NCBI GenBank assembly: GCA_033964015.1
Contig: CM066913.1
Coordinates: 4,563,169-4,627,168, forward strand
Source of the DNA: Scolanthus callimorphus
Taxonomy: Eukaryota; Cnidaria; Anthozoa; Actiniaria; Edwardsiidae
Direction of reading: 5' to 3'
Length of the DNA: 64,000 bases
Shown here: in pieces, positions 52,050-62,550 of the stretch
Layout: every line of letters begins with the position of its first letter
Numbering within the stretch: position 1 is the stretch's first letter
Notes under the pieces: model-generated
The model's input: the letters and a program-made list of their open reading frames with translations, nothing else
The model's database searches: none
Told to the model about the DNA's origin: nothing
Translations under genes and position numbers: made by a program

Positions 52050-53160
52050 ACCCGGAATCGCAGAAGTAATGTATAGTAATGTTTTGAGTGCGGTCATTTC
52101 TGTAGTAAGAAAAGGGGTTAATTAAATCTATTAGCGTGATACACGATTTGCGTAATCTCCACCGCGACAAAATCAGATAAAGCATTTGGAAACGTATTTC
52201 AAAATTCGCTAAATCGGCTATCAAGTTAGAATCTGATATTTGAAATACATAACTGAATATGTAATAAGGGAGGAAAACTTCGATAAACACATTAAGCTAA
52301 AGAGGTTTCTAGGTTCAATGTTGGCCTATACAGTACACACTATATGTTCTATGTAACAAAGCATTTTGATAAAAATCATCAGAGAGACGCTCGAGGCGCA
52401 GTCGTTCGCTCCCGCTGCGCTTTCTAGATAACGATTTTTTCCATAATATTAACTACAATTGTTTACAAATCGGGCGTGTATCACGCCAAATGAATCTGTC
52501 GAAAGATGTCGAACATTTAAAAAAACTTTTCTAACAAATTTACCTCGCAAGCGCTGCAAAACGCAGAATTAAGACGACTTGTCTCTGTTTCAAAGCTATG
52601 AAGACTATAAGTAAGAGAATTCCGAAGGCATTTTGACACTTTTTATTTGAAATCCGACTTAAGGAATTATGAATTCTTTTCTACCTTGAAAACAAAATAA
52701 AATTGTACAATATAAGGGAGTCTAAGAGACAATCGATCAGACTATATTGTCTTCGTTTGTAATTATTAAGTGGAATAAGGGATTATATTAAAGTGAACGC
52801 CCACTTCTGAATGACTTGTGTGACATTCCTGTGTCTGTATTTCCTGATCCGCCTCTAAATGTCATATTTACAAGTTGAACGCTGATATTTTACAATAAAA
52901 AAATCGATATCACTATTTTCTTAAGTTTGACAAATCAACCTCGCTATATTTACAAGGCCGTAGTAAGTATACTAAGTTTTCAAAACCACGTCTCCCTGCC
53001 GGCAGAGACTTCATTTTCTTCGTGATGTCTGTAAAGGCAAGTGTATGCAGAGGGATTGGCAACTTTTAGATGTTGAAGAAAGTAGCAGTTTTTTTATGAA
53101 TATGTATCAGTAAAAAGTAACGATACAGGAGTTATCTTTGGTTCGAGAATCACTCGGTAT
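52050..53160. other. Intergenic / 3' flank of the TMEM121-like gene
   Basis: No exon is supported. The DNA is AT-rich with a possible polyadenylation region for the minus-strand gene below 53161. Confidence 0.5.
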
Positions 53161-54174
53161 TTACAGTTCAAAGTCAATTAAATCTACATTTCTTGACTCT
53201 CTGTTTGTTCGGCTTGAAGAGGAAGACATGCGTCCGGCTGTTGAGCCGTCTTGTTTGTTATTTTGCGATCGAACCGAGTCCGATCCCGCGGCCGATTCAG
53301 CAGAAGATGAAAATGGTACACAAGAGCAACCTTCACAACTATGGCCCACTATCTGAGTAAAATTTGTAGCAATCATCAGAAAGTTCTTGAAGGTAAAAAC
53401 TGAAAGATGAATATGGTATTGCTGCCAGATATAGATTCTGAGAGCAAAAAACGGGAAATTAATGAGCAAGATTTGAGCTAGTAGCCTTGCTATCTCGATT
53501 TGTGGGTCTGTGATGGTACTGACGTCTGAAGGGTGTTCTCTGGCGAATCGTACCAACGAAACTGAAGTCAGGAGAATACTAAACAGGCCAAATGCGATAA
53601 TCGTTGTCTTAAAATGATCGGATATTATAAAGCTGTCACGTTGAAGAAGAAGGCCGAAAAAATCTGAGTGATCAAGAATGTCCATCATCTTGACCCAGTT
53701 GATTTGGATCACCAACCTCGGCGAATAAATTTCAACGTCTAGCAAAAGATAAACCAACGACGACATGGCAAGAGTGTTTAACAGCATACCATGGTCCAGG
53801 AAAGAATCGTTCTCGATTTTCTGAATAATTCTCACAAATATCCACCCGATAATAATGGCAAGGGGAAGGGAGTAGAGAAACCAGACGGCAGCCGCAACGC
53901 TTTGAGCGCGATGGCTAAGTTGACCTCGAACCCAGAAAAATACGGCTGGTAAATATGCCAAAACGAAGACATGAGGGGAAAACTTGATGTTTTCATAAGT
54001 AACCAAGAAGTGATTCAGCACAATTGCCTGTCCAAATAGTACCATCAAAAAGCCAGTTCGTCCCAACCATTTGTAGACAGAATATCCCTCAATGCTCGCG
54101 TTGTTGTCATTTTGTGCAAGGCTTGCCGCGGGCTCCTTCTTGTCTTTAGGGTTCAAGTCGCCTGTTCTTTTCAT
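53161..54174 (-). CDS. Intronless multi-pass membrane protein, TMEM121-like
   Basis: One uninterrupted frame of 337 residues starts MKRTGDLNPKDKKEP, with a short polar N-terminus. About six to seven hydrophobic segments follow (about 37-56, 67-83, 95-118, 132-150, 194-214, 236-252, 262-280), then a Ser/Cys-rich cytosolic-looking tail (CEGCSC..., SSSSSR) ending in acidic DLIDFEL. WFLYSLPLAIIIGWIFVRII and INWVKMMDILDHSDFFGLL align by eye with WFLYIFVLEIKLYFIF and WVALDLLDLLDM of TMEM121. The human protein is a similar length. The biochemical role of the family is poorly known. The absence of introns in a region of intron-rich genes suggests an ancestral single-exon gene or a retrocopy; the tail ends in the stop immediately without a poly-A tract. 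Confidence 0.7.
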   Translation of the reverse strand: MKRTGDLNPKDKKEPAASLAQNDNNASIEGYSVYKWLGRTGFLMVLFGQAIVLNHFLVTYENIKFSPHVFVLAYLPAVFFWVRGQLSHRAQSVAAAVWFLYSLPLAIIIGWIFVRIIQKIENDSFLDHGMLLNTLAMSSLVYLLLDVEIYSPRLVIQINWVKMMDILDHSDFFGLLLQRDSFIISDHFKTTIIAFGLFSILLTSVSLVRFAREHPSDVSTITDPQIEIARLLAQILLINFPFFALRIYIWQQYHIHLSVFTFKNFLMIATNFTQIVGHSCEGCSCVPFSSSAESAAGSDSVRSQNNKQDGSTAGRMSSSSSRTNRESRNVDLIDFEL

Positions 54175-55370
54175 TTTGTGCTCACGTTGGAAGAACTGCT
54201 TGAAATTCTGTCGTAAATATCCGCCTCTTTTTGTATTCCTAATTATACCTGGTAAATCTCAGAGAATTGACTGACTCGGATAGCTAGTCGTACTAAGAAA
54301 CACTGTTAAGTCTTTGAGTTCTACCGTTGTAATTACATCCAATCGTTTCGCCAAAGACGGCTTTCTGTCCATGTTCCAGAAGTTGCTCGGCTTTTTGTGA
54401 ATCTTTTCAATCCATTGTATCCATCGCTACTTTAATTCAATCCAGCGAGTCTCAAAGAGACTTTTATTCTTTAAAGATTAATCTCATTTAAAGTCAAACT
54501 CAGCAGGAGATTATAGCCTTAAACTTTAGCGCCGCGTGATTAATCTTTTGGTCCTTGTGTAGACGTACTGCTGGCATTGAAATACTTGCAGGTAGTGAAA
54601 CAAACCCACAATTTGCCGCTAATTCTTTCGGCGACATCAACATGATACGAACGGGTCGAACGGCGTCTTTTGGGAAGTAACAATTAAAAACATACTGTAA
54701 ATGCTAGACCGGCTTTTGATTCGGAATGGATAAAGAATATTGTCTCATGACCTGATGGTTATGAAGTCCAGAGTTAAAAACACACGTCTTGGGGCATGCT
54801 AGTAATGAGATGGGACACAAATATTTCAGGCATGGCTACGACTAAACTCGCCTTGGGATTGGCTGAATAATCCTTGAGCCAATCACAAGACAAGCTTACC
54901 TGATTCTTGTAAACAGGTCTTTTTCAAAAAAACGATCGTCGGAACTTGTTACTAAATGCCTGCCACCAAGGTTCATGGGGAAAACAAACATATGTACATT
55001 TTTGTAGCCGTGCCATTGGTAGTCACCAAATGGTGAAGTTTGGTCACCATAATAGATCCCAAATGAATGCTGCTGACAGCTAAGTTTTGAGAAGGGCATT
55101 TAAAAAAAACTACTGACTGGAAAGGTAAGTCACTATTTGGTGACTAGGTTGAAATTTGTGTTTGCCATACCCTAAATCTAGTCAACATTGGCGACCGAAC
55201 GTTTTTTGAAAAAGGTATGTAATAGATATGTAATTATATAACTATCAAACCTATTCAAAGATAATTGAACGAAATGTGATTAACATTGATTGGGCAGGCT
55301 TGACACACAGTCATATCTCTTCAGTCAGAATGGGAATGCTTTCCTCAAGGAGGTCTCATAAAATAGATGT
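54175..55370. other. Intergenic, no supported gene
   Basis: Upstream of the TMEM121-like start. Its promoter is presumably here, but no motif stands out. No exon or element ends were identified. Confidence 0.45.
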
Positions 55371-57003
55371 ATTGGCATTTCCAGAAAATAAAGGTACCCC
55401 CCCCCCCCACGGGCGGCATTTGGAAATTCCGAAGGGATGGGGGGGGGGGTTAAGAGCTCGGAATTCTGATTGCAAGGGGGGGTTTGGAAGCTGGATATCT
55501 TGTCACAAGGGGGGGGGGGGGGGGGGGGGCTGAAGATGCCCAACCTCTGAAGGAGTTCGCTGTTTTTCAGTCTGCTAAAATAGCGTTTTTCAGAAAGAAA
55601 AGAACGTCATTTCACGCGCGGAAAAAAAGTCTTCGCCGCCATATTCGATAGATAAAGAATGCTTACCAGTTCGTACTTGTCCCTTCTAAGACAGAATTTC
55701 CATAATTTTCTACTGATTTCGACCGTTAGTTCGATCACGCATCAGAGGTTCAACTTTGTACAATCACACATGAGATTAATATAAAGGATGTTGGCGATAT
55801 GGGATAAGTTGAGCTTGCATGGACGCGCAACTTTCGCCAAAAACCCGCAACTTTCCCTAACATATCTAATGAAATCCCGGAACAAAACGGTATAGTTTAA
55901 TAAACGTTTCTCAAAAATGGTACATGTAATATGCATGTTGAATAATATGTTTTTCTTTTGCTCCTTTTAGAGTTTCTATATGGGTTTTTCCTAAGCCTCA
56001 AATATTCGAAGGTCCGCAAAAAGTAACAACTAGGCTTTCCAAGTTTCAATCCCCGCCAAAAACTGTTGACCCATTTCTCAACGTTTGAACCGTTATTCTT
56101 AAAATTTGGTTCCTTAGCAAAAGTCTCCCGCCAACAAGCTCTTTTCTCCCCCCTTCCCCCCAATCAATGTTGTTCCTGTAGGGATATCATCGGAGTTTTG
56201 TGCGGTGCAGTTGGGATGTCAACATTGCACAGGGGGAGAGGGGGTGGTGCATTAATGTTGTCTGTGATCGTTCTTGCGAGCATTTTTTAGCGTTACTAAA
56301 TGGAGTGTGTGTGTCAACTAGTTTTGGCGCGGATTGTTGGTCTAGCTCATTCTAATGTGTTTTCCTATTTGTTATATTTGGAAAAATTGTTTTAGAAAGC
56401 GATTGAAAATGTGTGTTGCAAGTAAATAGCTTCCACACTTCATTTGAAATGTCTATTCCCCCATTTCACGATCGAATGGCGAAAGTCTCAAGTTTTTCCG
56501 TGATAATATCATCCGATGCTTTGCCCCTACAATTCAAATCTTACAAAATAGCCAGTTAGCTACTAGTTAAACACGCTAAAAATGTAGAGCTCATATTCAG
56601 TGGATGTTGTGAATGCCAGTGTTATTTTTTTCTTCAAAATCAAACTATCATTGTCTGTATTAATATTCTGAAACAAGATTATGCGCTTTTTGTGTTTTCT
56701 TCACTTTGCAAATTTAATAAATTCCCGCAACAACCCCCGCAACTTTTGCCATTTTCTCCGCAACGTTTCCCTCTCGCAAATTTTTACTTTTTCTCGCAAT
56801 AATAAACAAGGTGGTGCTTATTTGGATTCCGGAGGGGAGGGGGGTAAAAGTTGAAATTTCTGAAGGGGAGGGGGGTTTAACCTGCCCGGAATTCTATATG
56901 CATGGGGGGGTAAACCATTTTGGAAATTCTGGATGCATGGGGGGTCAAAAACTAGTGCCGCCCGTGGGGGGGGGGGGTACCTTTATTTTCTGGAATTGCC
57001 CAT
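55371..57003. mobile_element. ~1.6-kb inverted-repeat element with poly-C/poly-G ends, abutting UQCC6
   Basis: Left TTTCCAGAAAATAAAGGTAC, then a run of C, ACGGGCGGCA; right TGCCGCCCGTG-like text, a run of G, GTACCTTTATTTTCTGGAAT. Satellite G-runs in GGAATTCC/GGAAATTCTGG contexts repeat just inside both ends. The interior (55600-56790) is AT-rich and lacks a convincing ORF. The right end stops about 15 bases short of the UQCC6 stop codon, so the element forms the gene's 3' flank. Confidence 0.7.
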
Positions 57004-57018
57004 TAACAAGTTTATTTT

Positions 57019-57805
57019 CTATGCAGTTTCATGTCTTTTGATTGAAATTATCTTCTGCAAACCCTTCCTTTCACTTTCATCTGATTCTTTTGGATTAGGT
57101 GGTATGTCTGGAATTTTCTGCAGAAAAAAAAAGGATTGAAAAGAAGAATAACATTAATACAAACTCTCGAAACTCTGCAGTAATATTATTAATGCTATGC
57201 AGTACAATGATTATTATAATTATTATAATAATGTTAATGTATTCTATATTGAGCATGGCATAGCCTAAGATGTCTAAATTACAATCAAAAGCACAATTTT
57301 GATTATTTTTGGCTAATTTGAACCTGAAAATGGTTGGATTTTTAAATATGAGTTTTCTGCTGCGATTTTCAGAAATGCTGTAATTCTGGAAAAAATTATC
57401 ATACCAGACCATGGAGGGAATTCGACAAGGAATTGGACATTCCAGGAGGGAGAGGGAGCATCAATTTGCCTGATTTTCAGGGGATGAATAAAAATCCCAT
57501 TCTCTACATAAATGCTGTATTTTGTTTCCTAGGATTTTTAAATTTATTAGAATCACAGCTAGAAAATCTTAATAAATACAACATTTTCCGGGGATAAAAG
57601 CATACACTTCTCTGTCATTTTGACTCCTTGAGCTGCCCATTTATGCTAGTATCTTAAACGTGTTATGATATGGTAGTTCCTCCTTGTGTTGCCATACCAA
57701 GTTGGGCTTGTAGTATTTGTGGACGACTGTTGCACCAGCAAACATACTGACCAGACTTGCAGCCATGAAGCTCAGATACCGTGACCAAGACAACCCAGCA
57801 GGCAT
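57019..57805 (-). CDS. UQCC6: Complex III assembly microprotein UQCC6 (BRAWNIN / C12orf73 homologue)
   Basis: Small inner-membrane mitochondrial protein needed for ubiquinol-cytochrome c reductase (complex III) assembly (known for vertebrate BRAWNIN). Exon 1 is 57698-57805 (36 codons) and exon 2 is 57019-57117 (32 codons plus TAG). The intron has a TTG|GTATGG donor and a long pyrimidine tract before CTGCAG. The 68-aa product starts MPAGLSWSRYLSFMAASLV, has one transmembrane helix (about 10-28) and the family block GATVVHKYYKPNLKIPDIPP, matching human MPAG...AEVVHRYYRPDLTIPEIPP. The C-terminus is basic and variable. The start codon lies 29 nt downstream of the UQCC5 stop in the same exon, with no AG between them for a new splice acceptor, so both appear to sit on one transcript. 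Confidence 0.9.
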
Positions 57806-57834
57806 AATGTATGTATTAGTAAAGATAATGTGTT

Positions 57835-58576
57835 CTACAGGACACTCTCATAGGCTTCCTTTTCGCACTTTTCTGTTCTTCTTTCTGCCTCTTTTCTTAA
57901 AACAGTATCATCTTAAATGAAGCAAGCAAAATGTTAATACAATGGCTGGTTCATGGTGTGCTTCAGACACCCTGTAGGGGCTGGTAATTTCTATATTTAC
58001 TGCATATTTCTAGAGGGTGTTGAATATGGGATATCTGTCACAAGTCTCATGCCCATTAATATTATTATTTCTTTTTACACTTTCATGGACCATGATGTTT
58101 GCTCACCCTGTCCTCCCTAGACAGAACGGAGCGACCGCAGAATACCCCCCCCCCCCCCCCCCCGATTTGCATCTCTCTGAAGTTCTTATAGAACGAGGTG
58201 AAATAACACAAAGATCTATTCATATTCAAATCAGCGGGGGGGGGGGGAGGGGGGGGTATTCTGCAGTCTAGCCGACAGAACACTGGAAAGGGTAATTTCA
58301 AAGATGTTCAGCGGCAAGGGGTGGTCACTCTGGGGCTACAGAAAATCTACAGGAAATCACAAATGGTCAAATTTCCGCAATATCAGGGTTCAACGAACTG
58401 GGTGTGCTCAACAAAGTCCTTCCAGTGCTTTGAATTCGATACTCACAAAACGTCTCACGTCCAACGCGAACTTTGATCATAAAGAGCTCGATCCCTGCTC
58501 CAAGAAAAAAGAACAACGGCAAATAGCTGTAGAGACCTAGCCTTTGTTTCACTAGAGACCACGTTTGCAGAACCAT
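57835..58576 (-). CDS. UQCC5: Complex III assembly microprotein UQCC5 (SMIM4 homologue)
   Basis: Mitochondrial inner-membrane microprotein (SMIM4) acting early in complex III biogenesis with other assembly factors (known in mammals). Exon 1 is 58447-58576, ending TTT T|GTGAGT. Exon 2 is 57835-57911 after TTTAAG. Together they make 68 codons plus TAG (human about 70 aa). The first exon gives MVLQTWSLVKQRLGLYSYLP, then one transmembrane segment and FMIKVRVGRETF. Exon 2 continues YDTVLRKEAERRTEKCEKEA, a charged tail like the human YDVYRRKASERQYQRR. The join restores the conserved Tyr44. The intron contains a small poly-C/poly-G inverted element. An upstream ATGGCGGAC mini-frame (9 codons, near 58650) precedes the start. 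It is divergently paired with TDG across about 0.5 kb. Confidence 0.9.
58136..58266. repeat. Small inverted element with poly-C/poly-G arms in the UQCC5 intron
   Basis: GCAGAATAC followed by about 19 C at the left is mirrored by a G-rich run and GTATTCTGCAG at the right, around an AT-rich centre of about 75 bp. It is similar in design to 33343-33735 and 55371-57003. Confidence 0.8.
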
Positions 58577-58647
58577 AAAGACGCCAATGTTAACGAAAAA
58601 GTCTAAAAACTCTCCAAATTTAAAGTAAACCAGATATTTTGTCCGCC

Positions 58648-58954
58648 ATTACTGCGGTTTTCGTAATTCTGCGAACTCTCGCTATTGATTTCTAACCGTA
58701 AAACCGCCTTCTGGCTTCCGTCAATCAAGCTCCCGAGTCTTTTCGTCGTTACTCTTTGTGCTTTTTCATTGGCCAGCACCTAAGCAGTGCTAAAATGGCT
58801 TCCTGTCGCGACAGCAACGTTACGTGCTGGCCAATCAAAAGCACTAAGAGTAACGTCGTAAAGACTCGGGAGTTTGATTGACGGAAGCCAGAAGGCGGTT
58901 TGACGGTTGGAAATCGTTAGCGAGAGTTCGCAGAATTATGAAAACCGCAGTAAT
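58648..58954. mobile_element. MITE family B copy inside the UQCC5/TDG divergent promoter
   Basis: TTACTGCGGTTTTCGTAATT at the left and its mirror at 58935-58954 delimit a palindromic element nearly identical to 41987-42300. It occupies most of the 513 bp between the divergent start codons of UQCC5 (58576) and TDG (59090) and brings in inverted CCAAT words (CATTGGCCAGC and GCTGGCCAATC). Confidence 0.9.
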
Positions 58955-59089
58955 TCTGCAACCGCTGCAATAAACGAAGCTATTCGCAGGCTCTCACTCC
59001 GTCTAAGGCCTCTCTCGTTTATACCGAGTAACGCCTTGGCGATATCGCATAAATACATAAATACATAATAAAAACTTTCTCAAACGAAG

Positions 59090-61537
59090 ATGAGTCGCAA
59101 GACAAAAGCACCGGAAAATGCCAGATACAGTCCCTATTTGTAAGTTTTAACATTTTCATTACATGTCTCCGTGTGTGAATGTGAAATATCCATCGACGTT
59201 TCTCACGGAACCAAGTCATCCTCCGATATTTTACCACATTGTCGTTCGCCCCCGCAAGGATTTATAATACTGTAAAAGGGCCGCTACATTGTTCAAGTGT
59301 TTTTTAAGGGTTAATATAAGAGTGAAATACCTATAAAGATAGCAGACAAATCTTTGGATATCTGACACCCCTTAAATATAACCACAGGTGACCCAGGACA
59401 ATTGTTTGTGTACTACAACATCGAAGTATTGACAGTATTATAGGGTTTATATGGGGATTGTGGTAAGGGATGTTTGGACCTGGAAATTTTTAGGAAATTA
59501 TCAATAAAAGTCACCTGTGATATAACACCATACCCTACACCTAAATTTGGCCCATAAATCTGAAATTTGATTCCTTCTACCAAGGAGGCTTTTTATTGTT
59601 TCACATAAAACCTCCTTGCTTCTACTGATTCTTTTGAGACTTCTTTAGCCCCAAACCACAGGCATCCAAAGCAACCCAAGAACAAAAGGATATAAGCAGC
59701 CCATCAAAGAAACGTCCCCGTGCCAACAAATTTGGAGATCTTACAGAAGAGGATGTGATGAAACTGTTGCTGCCAGACAGAGTAGATTCTAATCTGGATA
59801 TATTGTTTGTAAGCGTATGAAGTATATTAATTTTCATTTCAATAAACAAAATGAAAATGCACAGTCATATATCTACCATTTATCTTACTGCTGTTTTCTT
59901 GCAATGCAGATAGGAATCAACCCGGGACTTACGTCTGCATACAGGGGCCATCATTATGCTGGACCAAACAATCACTTCTGTACGTAGCCTGACTTAACAG
60001 GCGTCCACTCAAAATCAAATTATTTGAGTTTTTCAATACTCAATGGTTGTCTATATTTTCACTAAAAAAAGCTGCCTTGTAAAAATTGGCATGTTTTTTC
60101 TAGGGCCATGCTTGTATGATTCTGAGTTGGTACCTGAGAAGCTGACATACAAAGATGACGTGAAGTGCCCCACCTATGGTATTGGTCTGACTAACATTGT
60201 TGAGAGGACAACCAGGGGCAGCTCTGATTTATCAAGGTTAGAATAACAAACAGTAAAATCAAGTCTAAAGGATTCACAGAACAGGTATGGAAGCAACTCT
60301 CCCAGTTTACGCAGGAGACTCCTGGTTTTGAGTCAAATCTCCCGGGAAATCAACTCGCTCAGTCATGCAATTTCTGCATTAAAACTTCGAAATTTAAGCG
60401 AGCAACATATATATATATATTTTTTTTTTGGGGGGGGGGGGGTTGAGATGAGGTTATGACAACACTTTCCCTTATCTCCCGGTTTTCACTTGTCCAAGGT
60501 TGGCAGGTATCTCATGGTTAAGCACTATATTTTGCTCCAGTCTCATGGCACACACATTCAACCATTTGTGTGCACATTGTTTACTGAAATGTTTGAGTAC
60601 AATGAAGTGAGTACAATGGGCAAGGGGACACAAAAGATAAAAAAAATTCAAAAACAAAATGCTGAGACACTACGATCACCTCTGCCACACCTTTTCCTCC
60701 ATTGTCCCTGATTTTGAAATTATGCATCTCTGAAGAAAGGGTTAAAATGGTGTAACCTTTGTTATAGTATTACAATGAAAATAATTTATTTTAATAGCTT
60801 TCTTTATTCTTTTGCTACTTTTAGACAGGAGATTAGAGATGGAATTGATAGCCTTATAGAAAAAATCAAGACTCTAAAACCCCTCGTAGCCTGTTTTAAT
60901 GGAAAAGGTACAGTCATTTTAGAGAGTATTTTTGTATGACATTGCATATTTCAATAGTCTCTAGAACTGACTTTTTAAATGTATCTGTTTCTGTTCACAC
61001 AGGCATATATGAAATATTCTCCAGTTCAAAGTGTGAAATTGGAAGGCAACCAAATTGTATTCCTGGAACGGATGTGGTAAGACAACATAAAACAACAGAA
61101 ATGTTATTTATCAGAAATTCCCCAACCGGACACATAATAACAACAAACTCCACTCCTGAACAGTATGAAAATCAGAAAAAAAAATTCCCCTTGCATATGA
61201 AAACTGATGAGATTGCCAGACTCTTACTTTTACTGTGTCAGTGTAAAATATAAAGGTGTTTAGAACAACAACAACATGGTCACGTGATCTGATGTCATCA
61301 ATCACGTCATCAAATCTTATTAGCTCTGCTTTTAGGCATTGCCTAAATTGCTTTATTAATAATTAATGTGTTAACATTCTTGTAGGTAGTTTATGTAATG
61401 CCATCAACATCTGGAAGGACTATGACATACCAAGAGCAAGTGATAAGCTTTGTTTCTTTAAAGAGCTTAAAGCACTTTGTGAAGAAGCTAAAAATAGAAA
61501 GCTGGTCAAAGAAAGTTTAGAAAAGACATCAAATTAG
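59090..61537 (+). CDS. TDG: Thymine-DNA glycosylase, seven coding exons, compact
   Basis: Nuclear base-excision-repair enzyme that removes T (or U) from G mismatches and, in vertebrates, 5-formyl and 5-carboxyl cytosine in active demethylation. Exons: 59090-59139, 59649-59808, 59910-59979, 60104-60236, 60825-60907, 61003-61076, 61386-61537. All are GT-AG and phase-consistent. Restoring one base at 61417 gives 723 nt (240 aa; human 410). The short basic N-terminus ([20 protein letters not shown]) is followed by the catalytic GINPG motif (Asn74), [12 protein letters not shown] (substrate pocket), [26 protein letters not shown] and YVMPSTSGR (DNA-insertion loop). It ends [20 protein letters not shown] and a Lys/Glu tail. 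The long N- and C-terminal regions of the vertebrate protein are absent. Divergent from UQCC5. Confidence 0.92.
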
Positions 61538-62550
61538 GGTTTTCTAGGTAATGATAATTAATTTATGTATTTATACTTCTTATTCTTTACTTCTTTTAAC
61601 TGTATGCATACAGCCGCACATACAATAACCTATTGTGCAGTTTTATCGCCCATTCATTTATATTATATCTTTTCTCTGGCTAGCTATGCAAAGTGCTCGT
61701 TTCAATTTTAACTGACTTTTTAGTGCTTCCTATTCATGTGAAATGAGCAAGAACATAAGGAAAGGTAAACATCATATGATTAGATAGACAGATAGACAGA
61801 TAGTCTTGTTTATTCAAACCCTTGCAGCAAATCAGCTGAATTACAGGCCAGTGCGCAAAATATAACTACCGGTATACATGTAGTGAATCTGTAGTGAATT
61901 AGCAATGTGTAATTATCATATTCATTAAAGAGGTCTCGTTAAAGAGGTCCCTTACAGAGAAAGTGAAAGTGATTTCATTAACATGCGAAATACACTTAAT
62001 AAGTGTAATACACTTGATTTACCCTAATTTCCCCTAATGCCTTTGTTATCAGTTGTGTTTTCTTGGCTATAACACTTTGACACTTCAACTCCAATATATG
62101 ATTTTATTAGTATTTAATATATTACAGTTTGATGTCAGCATACATTATTTCTGATTGTGAATAGATCAGCCACATCATGTGTAGATGAGTTATTGAATAA
62201 ACTCAGGAAATGTATAAAAATAGTCTGAAAACAAAGATAATACAAGGTGTTTTAATAAAACAAGGTGATGTCAGAAGATAATATTGTTTTGTATAGCAAT
62301 GGATTGGCTATGACTAACCATCCCATGAGAAAGAATGTACCCTGAGAGAGGTGGAGCGATACACAAGACATACATGAACATACAGTCAGAGTCAGCACAG
62401 TTAGAGTTGGAATTTAATATAATATGAAGGTTTGATCTTCCCATTGACAGCAGTGGAGTTTACAAAATTGGAGTGAGCAAATGATGATAACTTTTTCTAC
62501 TCTTCACATATCCACAAGTTAAACATGAATCAATAAATAATACCTGTAAT
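61538..62550. other. Intergenic, convergent 3' flanks
   Basis: 3' flank of TDG (+) and of the acidic-tail gene (-). A GATA/TAGACAGATAGACAGATAG microsatellite lies at 61783-61803. No further gene was seen. Confidence 0.55.

Noticed and set aside
57717..57920. Plus-strand frame containing TTVAPANILTRLAAMKLRYR
   Set aside because: It looked protein-like at first, but the complementary strand encodes UQCC6 exon 1 with a strong family match.
58017..58271. Plus-strand ORF of 84 codons with a proline run
   Set aside because: It is read from the poly-C arm of a small inverted repeat in the UQCC5 intron.
58304..58540. Plus-strand 78-codon ORF
   Set aside because: Antisense to UQCC5 exon 1, whose identity and splice phase are clear.
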